From Fusicatenibacter saccharivorans (lineage in GTDB: Bacteria; Bacillota; Clostridia; Lachnospirales; Lachnospiraceae), in the NCBI RefSeq assembly GCF_027667425.1, contig NZ_JAQEGR010000015.1, positions 33,443 to 97,442 of the forward strand: DNA of 64,000 bases, in the 5' to 3' direction. The position numbers and the translations under genes are program-made. Positions 33,834 to 41,661 of the stretch are shown one piece after another (within the stretch, counting starts at the first letter, position 1; each line of letters opens with the position of its first letter). Below the pieces are notes generated by a model that searched no databases, was not told the DNA's origin, and was given only the letters and a program-made list of their open reading frames with translations.

Positions 33834-35164
33834 TGGCTTATCTCTCCTATCAGATCATATTCCAGAGCACCGGTAATTTTCACTCTTACGAAGTCGCCGG
33901 ATACGAGTGTTTCCGGTGTATTGACAAATACATAGCCGTCTACACCCGGTGCGTCCGCCTGGCTTCTGCCCACATAGGCATCCTCATCCGCCACTTTGCC
34001 CTCGATCATAACAAGAAGCTCCTGGCCGATCCTGCGCTCGCCGAGTTCTGCAGAGATATCCTGCTGCAGCTCCATCAGTTCTGCCTGACGGTCCAGTTTT
34101 ACCTCCTCGTCGATCTGATGCTCCATCGCAGCAGCCGGTGTTCCCTCCTCCGGAGAGTAGGTGAATACGCCGAGACGGTCGAACTCCATGTCGTTGATAA
34201 ACTCGAGGAGTTCTTTGTGCTGCTCTTTTGTCTCTCCCGGGAATCCTGTGATCAGCGTGGTGCGCAGTGTGATATCCGGCATCTCGCTTCTCAGGAAATC
34301 AATTTTGTCGATCAGCTCCTGTTTGGATGTTCTGCGACCCATGCGGCGCAGGATCTCATCGTTGGCATGCTGAATCGGCAGATCCAGGTAGTGACAGACT
34401 TTCGGCTCTTCCTTCATCGTCTGAACGAGTTCCGGATAGATGTCCTCCGGATAGCAGTACAGAATCCGGATCCAGTAGAGCTCCTGAATTTTGCAGAGCT
34501 CTTTTAACAGAAGGTGGAGAGACGGCTTTCCGTACAGATCGATACCATAAATGGTTGTCTCCTGCGCAACGAGAACGAGCTCTTTGACACCCTGTTCTGC
34601 CATCGTCTTCGCTTCTGCTATCAGTTCCTCCATCGGAACGGAGCGGTACGGTCCGCGCAGCTTCGGAATGATGCAGTAGGTACAGTGCTTGTCACAGCCC
34701 TCTGCAATTTTCAGATATTCGTAATGGCCGCCTGTCGTTACAACGCGCTGTGCGTCAATTTTCGGCAGTCCTTTCAGATCGGCATACTCCTGGAAGCGGT
34801 CGCCGCCGAGGACATCCTGAATGGCATCCAGGATTTTGTCATAGCTGTTCGTTCCAAGTACGGCGTCAACCTCCGGAATCTCCTCAATGATTTCATCGCG
34901 GTAGCGCTCTGCCATACAGCCCGTTACCAGAAGAACCTTACAGCTTCCCGCTGTACGGTACTTCGCCATTTCAAGAATATTTTGAATGCTTTCTTCTTTG
35001 GCGTCGTGGATAAAGCAGCATGTGTTTATCACGATAACCTCTGCATCTTCCTCGGAATCGGTGATCTCGAAGCCATGCTCTACCAGAAGACCCAGCATAT
35101 GCTCGGAATCTACCAGGTTTTTATCGCATCCAAGGGAAATAAACAGAATTTTCATATTATTCAA
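33830..35164 (-). CDS. rimO: Ribosomal protein S12 methylthiotransferase
   Basis: A 444-residue radical SAM enzyme that adds a methylthio group to an aspartate of ribosomal protein S12. UPF0004 domain: SLGCDKNLVDSEHMLG, NTCCFIHDAKEESI and VTGCMAERY supply the three cysteines of one 4Fe-4S cluster. The radical SAM cluster is in GCDKHCTYCIIP. The C-terminal TRAM domain runs to the end. LGCxKNLVDSE separates RimO from MiaB. AGGAG lies seven bases before a TTG at 35164, so that TTG is preferred; the ATG three codons on (35155) is possible. It overlaps the end of rpoZ. Confidence 0.96.
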   Translation of the reverse strand: MNNMKILFISLGCDKNLVDSEHMLGLLVEHGFEITDSEEDAEVIVINTCCFIHDAKEESIQNILEMAKYRTAGSCKVLLVTGCMAERYRDEIIEEIPEVDAVLGTNSYDKILDAIQDVLGGDRFQEYADLKGLPKIDAQRVVTTGGHYEYLKIAEGCDKHCTYCIIPKLRGPYRSVPMEELIAEAKTMAEQGVKELVLVAQETTIYGIDLYGKPSLHLLLKELCKIQELYWIRILYCYPEDIYPELVQTMKEEPKVCHYLDLPIQHANDEILRRMGRRTSKQELIDKIDFLRSEMPDITLRTTLITGFPGETKEQHKELLEFINDMEFDRLGVFTYSPEEGTPAAAMEHQIDEEVKLDRQAELMELQQDISAELGERRIGQELLVMIEGKVADEDAYVGRSQADAPGVDGYVFVNTPETLVSGDFVRVKITGALEYDLIGEISQ

Positions 35165-35435
35165 TTACTGGCTCCTCTTTTGTTTCCTCTTCCGCTTCAA
35201 CTTCAGATTCCGGAAGGATTGTAACCTCTCCTTTGTACATCTCCTCTACGGCGATGGAAAGCGGTTTCATGCCTTTTTTCACTTTTACAAGCGGTTCAGC
35301 TCCGCCGATGATCTGTCTTGCACGTTTGCTTGTTGCAAGTACCAGAGAGTAACGGCTGCTGACAACCGGTGCCTCGTCCAGATCCTGGCCCTCGTTAATA
35401 GTTGCAATCAGTTCCTGATAAGATGGATGAATCAT
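35157..35435 (-). CDS. rpoZ: RNA polymerase omega subunit
   Basis: A 92-residue omega subunit that assists assembly of beta' into RNA polymerase. The diagnostic core SSRYSLVLATSKRARQIIGG is present, followed by KPLSIAVEEMYKGEV and an acidic tail. AAAGGAG stands before the ATG. It is between gmk and rimO, the standard gmk-rpoZ arrangement of Firmicutes. Confidence 0.95.
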   Translation of the reverse strand: MIHPSYQELIATINEGQDLDEAPVVSSRYSLVLATSKRARQIIGGAEPLVKVKKGMKPLSIAVEEMYKGEVTILPESEVEAEEETKEEPVIE

Positions 35436-35450
35436 AATAAATGCTCCTTT

Positions 35451-36065
35451 CTATTTTTCCAGACTTTTTTTCATCTGTTCGATAAAGTCTTTCTGGTTGC
35501 TGCTCATGAAATGCTGGCTCTGAATGGTCTCATGCATCTGTTTTACGCAGGTTTCGAGGTCGTCGTTGATCAGGACATAATCGTACTGGTCCATGCCCTG
35601 TGCTTCCTCTTTTGCACGCTCCATTCTGCCTTTGATGACTTCTTCTGTTTCCGTTCCGCGTCCCCGGAGGCGTCGTTCCAGCTCCTCGGCGGTCGGCGGT
35701 GTGATGAACACAAGAAGGGTGTCCGGACGTTTTTCCTTGACCTGAAGTGCTCCCTGGATTTCAATCTCAAGCAGAACATCTTTTCCGGCATCCAGCTGCT
35801 CCTCTACGTATGCCTTCGGCGTTCCGTAGGAATGTTTTACGTAACGCGCATACTCGAGGAAGGCATCCTCTTCTACCATGCGGTCAAACTCTTCTTCTGT
35901 ACGGAAAAAGTACGATACGCCGTCTTCCTCGCCCGGACGCGGGTCTCTTGTGGTGACGGAGATGGACAGCGCATAGTTGTCGTACTCCTCCATCAGGCGT
36001 TTCATCAGTGTTCCTTTTCCTGCTCCGGAAAAACCGGATACTACAGTAAGTATTCCTCTACTCAT
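35451..36065 (-). CDS. gmk: Guanylate kinase
   Basis: A 204-residue kinase converting GMP to GDP. The P-loop SGFSGAGKGTLMKRL is followed by the GMP-binding STTRxxRxGE-like VTTRDPRPGEEDGVSYFF and the LLEIEIQGALQVKE segment. The frame is open for 56 more codons upstream, but those overlap remA in another frame and lack conservation, so ATG 36065 is the start. It overlaps the end of remA by eight bases. The remA-gmk-rpoZ order is typical of Bacillus and Clostridia. Confidence 0.97.
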   Translation of the reverse strand: MSRGILTVVSGFSGAGKGTLMKRLMEEYDNYALSISVTTRDPRPGEEDGVSYFFRTEEEFDRMVEEDAFLEYARYVKHSYGTPKAYVEEQLDAGKDVLLEIEIQGALQVKEKRPDTLLVFITPPTAEELERRLRGRGTETEEVIKGRMERAKEEAQGMDQYDYVLINDDLETCVKQMHETIQSQHFMSSNQKDFIEQMKKSLEK

Positions 36066-36336
36066 TTTCAGATTCCCCTCGCTCTTTTTCTGTTTCCCAG
36101 CCGCCGTTGAATCTGCGGCTGATCGTTTCCGGCTGCAAAGCCGAAAGGATGATAAATTCTTCTCCGGTGATGAGCACTGCTTTCGTGCGTCTTCCCTGCG
36201 TCGCATCGATGATGCGGTTGCTTTCCTTTGCACGCTGCACCATACGCTTGACGGGTGCCGCCTCGGGACTCACCACTGCTATTATTTTATCCGAATTTAC
36301 GACATTGCCGAATCCGATGTTGATCAGTTTTGCCAC
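36058..36336 (-). CDS. remA: RemA/DUF370 extracellular matrix regulator
   Basis: A 92-residue DNA-binding protein of the RemA family, which in Bacillus forms ring-like oligomers and activates biofilm-matrix and osmoprotection genes. Signature: KLINIGFGNVVNSDKIIAVV, PEAAPVKRMVQRAKE and IDATQGRRTKAVLI. The family starts directly at (M)xKLINIGFGN, so I take the GTG at 36336, which has GGAAAGGA upstream; the earlier ATG (36411) is promoter-proximal leader. Compared with the shorter Bacillus protein it has a glutamate-rich tail (ETEKERGESENE). First gene of a five-gene operon with its own promoter. Confidence 0.93.
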   Translation of the reverse strand: MAKLINIGFGNVVNSDKIIAVVSPEAAPVKRMVQRAKESNRIIDATQGRRTKAVLITGEEFIILSALQPETISRRFNGGWETEKERGESENE

Positions 36337-36399
36337 AATCCGTCCTTTCCTGTACCTTCTGAAGTCTTTTTCAGAAAATACATCTACCCATACAGATTT

Positions 36400-36428
36400 A
36401 TTATAATTCATTCAGAAAGCCTAGTCAA
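36400..36428 (-). promoter_or_regulatory. Promoter of the remA operon, overlapping the divergent rqcH promoter region
   Basis: On the minus strand TTGACT, 17 bases, perfect TATAAT. The divergent rqcH has TATAAT at 36445-36450, and its -35 position would overlap the remA -35, so the two promoters may compete. Confidence 0.75.
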
Positions 36429-36487
36429 ATCTTTTTTTCTGTATTATAATGAAAATACCAGAATTTCAAACAAAGGAGATATTTTCT

Positions 36488-38230
36488 ATGGCTTTTGATG
36501 GAATTACCATTGCAAATATTGCACAGGAACTGAATCAGACCATCGTCGGCGGAAAGATCAACAAGATCGCACAGCCGGAAAACGACGAGCTGATGATTAC
36601 AATAAAAAACAACCGTACCGTTTACCGTCTTCTCCTCTCGGCAAGTGCTTCGCTTCCGCTGATCTACCTGACGGACAACAATAAGCCCGGCCCGATGACC
36701 GCACCGAATTTCTGTATGCTGCTCCGCAAACACATCGGCAGCGCCCGCATTCTCTCCGTTACCCAGCCGGGACTCGAGCGTATTCTTATTTTTGAGCTCG
36801 AGCATTTGAACGAACTCGGCGATATCTGCCGCAAGAAGCTGATTGTGGAGATCATGGGAAAACACAGCAACCTGATCTTCTGTCAGGAGGACAATACGAT
36901 CCTTGACAGTATCAAACATATTTCCGTCAACATGAGTTCTGTCCGTGAGGTTCTTCCGGGCCGCACCTGGTTCATTCCGCACACGCAGGATAAGAAAGAT
37001 CCGCTCACGATCACAGAAGAAGAATTTTTCGATTTCGTCTGCACGAAACCAATGGCTGCCGCAAAGGCAATCTACACTTCCCTTACCGGCTTCAGCCCGC
37101 TGATGGCGGAGGAAGTCTGCTGCCGCGCCGGCATCGACGGCGGATTTGCGGTCAATGCACTCGAAGAAAATGCAAAGCTTCATCTGTTCCGCACCTTCTC
37201 TTATCTGATTGAGGATATCAAAAACGGCGCATTTACGCCGAACATCGTATACCAGGGCGATGAGCCGAAAGAATTTTCCGCACTGAAACTGACGCAGTAT
37301 CAGGATTTGCGGGAGGAAACATACGATTCGATCTCCGGTGTACTGGAAACATACTATGCCATGAAAAACCGCATCACCCGCATCCGTCAGAAATCTTCCG
37401 ATCTGCGCCGTGTCGTCAATACCGCACTCGAACGGAATGTCAAAAAATACGACCTGCAGCAGAAACAGTTAAAAGACACCGACAAGCGGGAAAAATACCG
37501 GATTTACGGTGAGCTTTTAAATACGTACGGCTACAGCTGCCAGCCGGGCGATACTTCGCTGAAAGCCGTCAATTACTATAACGGCGAGGAAATCACGATT
37601 CCGCTCGACGGAACGCTCTCTGCCGGCGAAAATGCGAAAAAATACTTCGACCGCTACGGAAAGCTGAAGCGGACCCGTGAGGCACTCGAAGAACTTCTTG
37701 TCGAGACGAAAGAGGAAATCGACCATCTCGAATCCATCAGCACGGCGCTTGATATTGCGCTCGATGAGGCGGATCTGGTGCAGTTAAAAGAAGAGCTGAT
37801 CGAGTACGGCTACATCCGCCGCAAGGGACCGACAGGGAAAAAGCAGAAAATCACCTCCCATCCGTTCCACTACCGCTCTTCCGAGGGCTTTGACATTTAT
37901 GTCGGCAAGAACAACTTCCAGAACGAGGAACTTTCGTTTAAATTCGCCTCCGGCAACGACTGGTGGTTCCACGCGAAAGGCCAGCCGGGCAGCCATGTCA
38001 TCGTAAAGACGAACGGTAAAGAGCTGCCGGATTCCGTCTACGAAGAGGCCGCTGCTCTCGCCGCCTATTACTCGAAAGGCAGACAGGCACCGAAGGTGGA
38101 AATCGACTACACCTTAAAGAAAAACCTGCGCAAACCAAACGGAAGCAAACCGGGTTTCGTTGTTTATTACACCAATTACTCCATGATGGCGGAGCCGAAC
38201 ATCCGCAATCTTCAGGAAATACAGGACTGA
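36488..38230 (+). CDS. rqcH: NFACT family ribosome quality control factor RqcH
   Basis: A 580-residue NFACT protein (older name: fibronectin-binding protein A homologue). It binds stalled 50S subunits carrying peptidyl-tRNA and adds C-terminal alanine tails that mark the chain for proteolysis. Order: NFACT-N (AFDGITIANIAQELNQTIVGGKINK), helix-hairpin-helix, coiled coil around 290-420, NFACT-R (RSSEGFDIYVGKNN, WWFHAKGQPGSHVI). The D/R active pair of NFACT-N could not be pinned by eye. The start at ATG 36488 has AAAGGAG upstream. A single gene ended by a strong terminator, divergent from remA. Confidence 0.95.
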   Translation: MAFDGITIANIAQELNQTIVGGKINKIAQPENDELMITIKNNRTVYRLLLSASASLPLIYLTDNNKPGPMTAPNFCMLLRKHIGSARILSVTQPGLERILIFELEHLNELGDICRKKLIVEIMGKHSNLIFCQEDNTILDSIKHISVNMSSVREVLPGRTWFIPHTQDKKDPLTITEEEFFDFVCTKPMAAAKAIYTSLTGFSPLMAEEVCCRAGIDGGFAVNALEENAKLHLFRTFSYLIEDIKNGAFTPNIVYQGDEPKEFSALKLTQYQDLREETYDSISGVLETYYAMKNRITRIRQKSSDLRRVVNTALERNVKKYDLQQKQLKDTDKREKYRIYGELLNTYGYSCQPGDTSLKAVNYYNGEEITIPLDGTLSAGENAKKYFDRYGKLKRTREALEELLVETKEEIDHLESISTALDIALDEADLVQLKEELIEYGYIRRKGPTGKKQKITSHPFHYRSSEGFDIYVGKNNFQNEELSFKFASGNDWWFHAKGQPGSHVIVKTNGKELPDSVYEEAAALAAYYSKGRQAPKVEIDYTLKKNLRKPNGSKPGFVVYYTNYSMMAEPNIRNLQEIQD

Positions 38231-38241
38231 ATTCAGAATAC

Positions 38242-38295
38242 AAAAGACTTTTCGCACATTCCTATCTGTTCCTCTTTGCGAAAAGTCTTTTTTTC
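38242..38295 (+). terminator. Terminator of rqcH
   Basis: AAAAGACTTTTCGCA pairs with TGCGAAAAGTCTTTT, then a T-run. Confidence 0.92.
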
Positions 38296-38355
38296 GTAAA
38301 ATTTAATACTTCCTTCATTTCTTTTTCGATGCTCTATGGTATACTTCTTAGTATG

Positions 38356-38426
38356 GAAAAAGATTCCAGACGTGATCTTTTTCAACCAAACCACAGTGAG
38401 GCTGTCTCTTCTTTATCAGGACAGCC
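38356..38426 (+). promoter_or_regulatory. Two-hairpin leader of the P-type ATPase gene
   Basis: A perfect 9-bp hairpin GAAAAAGAT/ATCTTTTTC (38356-38383) is followed by GGCTGTC/GACAGCC (38400-38426), just ahead of the ribosome site. A TATACT box at about 38340 could be the promoter. It matches no riboswitch I recognise. Confidence 0.4.
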
Positions 38427-38445
38427 GGAGAGGAATATAACTGTT

Positions 38446-40914
38446 ATGAACAAAACAATTCCCGAAATCATTCACCGCCGTGTTCCAACGACGCGCTATG
38501 AGGCAGACCCTTCCAAAGGCCTTTCCGCCGAGCAGGTTGTCGAGTACCGCGAGAACGGCTGGACCAACTGCGCGGTGGAACCTCCGTCCAAGACAACGGC
38601 CGAGATCGTAAAGAGCAATGTCTGTACGTATTTCAACCTGATTTTTCTGATTATTGCCATCTTTCTGATCCTTGCCGGTTCGTTCCGGGATCTTACGTTT
38701 CTGCCGGTCATCATCGCGAACACGCTGATCGGCATTGTACAGGAAATCAAGGCGAAAAAGACGCTGGAAAAGCTGTCTGTTTTAAACGCGCCGAAGGCTA
38801 CTGCGATCCGTGACGGTGCTGAGGTAACACTCGCCGCGGAGGATCTCGTACTCGATGATATTGTTGTATTTACCGCAGGAAAACAGATCTGCGCTGATGC
38901 CGTCGTGCTTGAAGGTGAGGTACAGGTCAACGAATCGCTGCTTACCGGTGAATCCGATGAGATTACCAAGCGCCCGGGCGACGAGCTGATGTCCGGAAGT
39001 TTTATCGTCTCTGGAAGCTGCAAGAGCCGTCTGACCCAGGTCGGTGAAGATTCCTACATTTCCCGTCTGACCCTCGAGGCAAAGGCCATGAAAGAGGGCG
39101 AACAGTCCGAGATGATCCGCTCCCTCAACAAGCTGGTAAAGGTTGTCGGCATTCTGATCATTCCGATCGGTCTTCTGCTCTTCGGCCAGCAGTTTTTCGT
39201 CTCCCACGAAGCGTTCCGTGAGAGCATTACCTCGATGGTGGCCGCCGTGCTCGGCATGATCCCAGAAGGTCTTTACCTGCTTGCGAGCGTTGCCCTTGCA
39301 GTCAGCGTTATGCGTCTGGCTTCGCAGAAGGTTCTCGTGCATGATATGAAATGTATCGAGACGCTGGCTCGCGTCAACGTGCTCTGTGTCGATAAGACGG
39401 GAACCATCACCGAGACAAATATGAAAGTACATGACCTGATTCTGGTCGGCTCCAGTTCAGTCCCTGATACAGAATCCGGCGAAAATGCTCCCGCACCGCA
39501 GAAAGAAGAGCTTTCCCTTGCGGTCGGTGATTTCGCATCTGCCATGTCAAACGACAACATTACTATGGCGGCACTGAAAGAATATTTTAAAGACAACAAC
39601 GGCAGAACTGCCGTTTCGATGACTTCGTTCTCCTCGGAATTCAAGTATTCCAGTGTGACATTTTCGGATGTCTCCTACGTGCTCGGTGCCCCGGAGTTCG
39701 TTCTCCGCGATGATTTTGCACGCTATCAGAGTGAAATTGAAGCGTATACCTCAAAGGGATTCCGTCTCCTCGTCTTCGGCACATCCGAAACTGTACCGGA
39801 TGGAAAAGCACTCTCCGGCCGTGTCACGCCGCTTGGCTACGTGCTTCTCTCCAATCCGATCCGAAAAGAAGCACCGGAAACGTTCCGCTACTTCGAAGAT
39901 CAGGGTGTCCATGTCAAGGTCATCTCCGGTGATACTCCGGTAACGGTATCTGAGGTTGCCCGCCAGGCAGGGATTGCACACGCAGAGGATTATATTGATG
40001 CTTCCACTCTAAAGACACCGGAAGAGCTCGAAGAAGCAATCCTGAAATACACCGTGTTCGGCCGTGTCACACCAGACCAAAAACGCCAGTTTGTCCAGGC
40101 TTTAAAGAAAAACGGCAAGACCGTTGCGATGACCGGCGATGGTGTCAACGATGTGCTCGCATTAAAGGATGCCGACTGCTCCGTTGCGATGGCATCCGGA
40201 AGTGACGCTGCCGCACAGGCTGCACAGCTCGTTCTGCTGGACAACGACTTTTCGAAGATGCCTTCTGTCGTACTGGAAGGCCGCCGCGTTGTCAACAACC
40301 TGCAGCGCTCGGGAACGCTGTTCCTGGTAAAGAACATTTTCTCGTTCCTGCTGTCCATCTTCTCACTGATCTCGATGGTGACGTATCCGCTGGAGCCGTC
40401 CCAGATCTCGCTGATCAGTATGTTTACGATCGGTATTCCAGGCTTCCTGCTCTCGCTAATGCCGAACAAAAACCGGATCGCGGGCCACTTTATCACGAAC
40501 ATTCTGACACGGGCCCTGCCTGCGGCGCTGACCGACTTTTTGATGGTCGCAACACTCGTTGTCTTCGGCCAGGAATTTGCGGTCGGCTCGGAAGATATTT
40601 CGACCGCTGCTACCGTACTGCTCGCCATTGTCGGTTTTATGATTCTCTACCGGATCAGCAAGCCGCTCAACTGGATGCGCTGGACGATCCTGATCGGCTC
40701 GATTATTGCCTTCATTTTCTGCAGTACCTATCTGAACCAGCTGTTCGCCATTTCTGATATGTCCAGAAAATGTATCATGCTGCTGGTCGTATTCTCTGTC
40801 GCAACAGAGCCGGTTCTGCGATATTTGAGCATCCTCGTGGATTCCATTTCCTCTTTTTACCGGAAGCAGAAAATTTTCTTCCTGCGAAAACGGGAAGCGA
40901 GAAAAGCGAAATAA
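38446..40914 (+). CDS. Cation-translocating P-type ATPase (PEGL-type, CtpE-like)
   Basis: An 822-residue P-type ATPase. Visible parts: actuator domain with LTGESDE, phosphorylation site VDKTGTITET (Asp316), nucleotide domain, the hinge TGDGVNDVLALKDADC, and about ten membrane helices. Helix 4 reads GMIPEGLYLLASVALAV. That PEGL without following proline differs from SERCA/PacL (PEGLP) and resembles CtpE-type Ca2+ uptake ATPases, so a divalent cation, perhaps Ca2+, is likely (inference from memory). ATG 38446 is chosen because GAGG lies upstream and the cytosolic N-terminus begins there; 39 codons of upstream open frame coincide with a structured leader. Ends at a strong terminator. Confidence 0.9.
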   Translation: MNKTIPEIIHRRVPTTRYEADPSKGLSAEQVVEYRENGWTNCAVEPPSKTTAEIVKSNVCTYFNLIFLIIAIFLILAGSFRDLTFLPVIIANTLIGIVQEIKAKKTLEKLSVLNAPKATAIRDGAEVTLAAEDLVLDDIVVFTAGKQICADAVVLEGEVQVNESLLTGESDEITKRPGDELMSGSFIVSGSCKSRLTQVGEDSYISRLTLEAKAMKEGEQSEMIRSLNKLVKVVGILIIPIGLLLFGQQFFVSHEAFRESITSMVAAVLGMIPEGLYLLASVALAVSVMRLASQKVLVHDMKCIETLARVNVLCVDKTGTITETNMKVHDLILVGSSSVPDTESGENAPAPQKEELSLAVGDFASAMSNDNITMAALKEYFKDNNGRTAVSMTSFSSEFKYSSVTFSDVSYVLGAPEFVLRDDFARYQSEIEAYTSKGFRLLVFGTSETVPDGKALSGRVTPLGYVLLSNPIRKEAPETFRYFEDQGVHVKVISGDTPVTVSEVARQAGIAHAEDYIDASTLKTPEELEEAILKYTVFGRVTPDQKRQFVQALKKNGKTVAMTGDGVNDVLALKDADCSVAMASGSDAAAQAAQLVLLDNDFSKMPSVVLEGRRVVNNLQRSGTLFLVKNIFSFLLSIFSLISMVTYPLEPSQISLISMFTIGIPGFLLSLMPNKNRIAGHFITNILTRALPAALTDFLMVATLVVFGQEFAVGSEDISTAATVLLAIVGFMILYRISKPLNWMRWTILIGSIIAFIFCSTYLNQLFAISDMSRKCIMLLVVFSVATEPVLRYLSILVDSISSFYRKQKIFFLRKREARKAK

Positions 40915-40932
40915 AACGTAAAACCAAACATC

Positions 40933-40984
40933 AAAAATGCCGTACAGCGTTGGAAATTTTTCTCCGCCTGTACGGCATTTTTTG
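40933..40984. terminator. Bidirectional terminator between P-type ATPase and ywlG-like gene
   Basis: AAAATGCCGTACAG pairs with CTGTACGGCATTTT around about 20 bases, with A and T runs outside. Confidence 0.92.
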
Positions 40985-41003
40985 ATTTACCAATCACAGT
41001 TTC

Positions 41004-41567
41004 TTACTTTCTCATCTCCGGATCTTCCGCGTAATGCGTCCGCTCGCCGCCGATGTATTTCGGTCTTGTCCGCGCGCAGACAACGTGCGCATCTCCGATC
41101 GTTTTCTGCGATACCCGGACCGGAACGGCTACTGCCTTCAGCTGCATGCCGATCAGCACATCACCGATATCAATACCTGCATGCGCCTGCACACGCTCTA
41201 CGGTGACAGCGTCCTCCAATCCATAGTATGCCGCCATCGCAAACGATCCGCCGCCATGCAGCCACGGTACCGCGCAGACCGGCTCGTAACCGTATTTTTC
41301 TGCCGCCGCACGCTCCAGAACAACCGCGCGGTTCAGATGCTCACAGCACTGCGCCGCCAGATACAGCCCATGCTCCTTCGTACACGCATACAGCGCCTCA
41401 AACACCGCCTGCCCGATCTCCTGGCTGGAATCCGTTCCAAGCTTACTGTTGTGAATTTCACTCGAAGAACATCCCACTACCAGAGTCTGTCCCGGTTTCA
41501 TCTGCGCCGTCGTAATCAGCTCCTCTGCGACGGCACGCGCTTCCTGTCTGATTGTTTTAAGATCCAT
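41004..41567 (-). CDS. YwlG/UPF0340 (TIGR01440) family protein
   Basis: A 187-residue conserved protein of the DUF436 family, known from Bacillus YwlG. Typical segments: GQTLVVGCSSSEIHNSKLGT, QCCEHLNRAVVLERAAAE, AHAGIDIGDVLIGM and ARTRPKYIGGERTHY. The fold is related to deaminase or NagB-like alpha/beta proteins, but no reaction is established. ATG 41567 with AAGGAGGG is used instead of an upstream frame start. It lies directly downstream of leuS with a partial terminator between, and in other Firmicutes it neighbours unrelated genes, so context does not define its function. Confidence 0.92.
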   Translation of the reverse strand: MDLKTIRQEARAVAEELITTAQMKPGQTLVVGCSSSEIHNSKLGTDSSQEIGQAVFEALYACTKEHGLYLAAQCCEHLNRAVVLERAAAEKYGYEPVCAVPWLHGGGSFAMAAYYGLEDAVTVERVQAHAGIDIGDVLIGMQLKAVAVPVRVSQKTIGDAHVVCARTRPKYIGGERTHYAEDPEMRK

Positions 41568-41604
41568 TTTGTATCCCTCCTTGCTAAACAGCAATATTTA
41601 TGCA

Positions 41605-41643
41605 AAAGGAGACTGACTCTTTTTCCAAGAATCAGCCTCCTTT
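41605..41643 (-). terminator. Terminator of leuS
   Basis: AAAGGAG and CTGA pair with TCAG and CTCCTTT across one mismatch; the minus-strand side ends in CTCCTTTTGC. Confidence 0.65.
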
Positions 41644-41661
41644 CTTCAGCTTACATAATTA

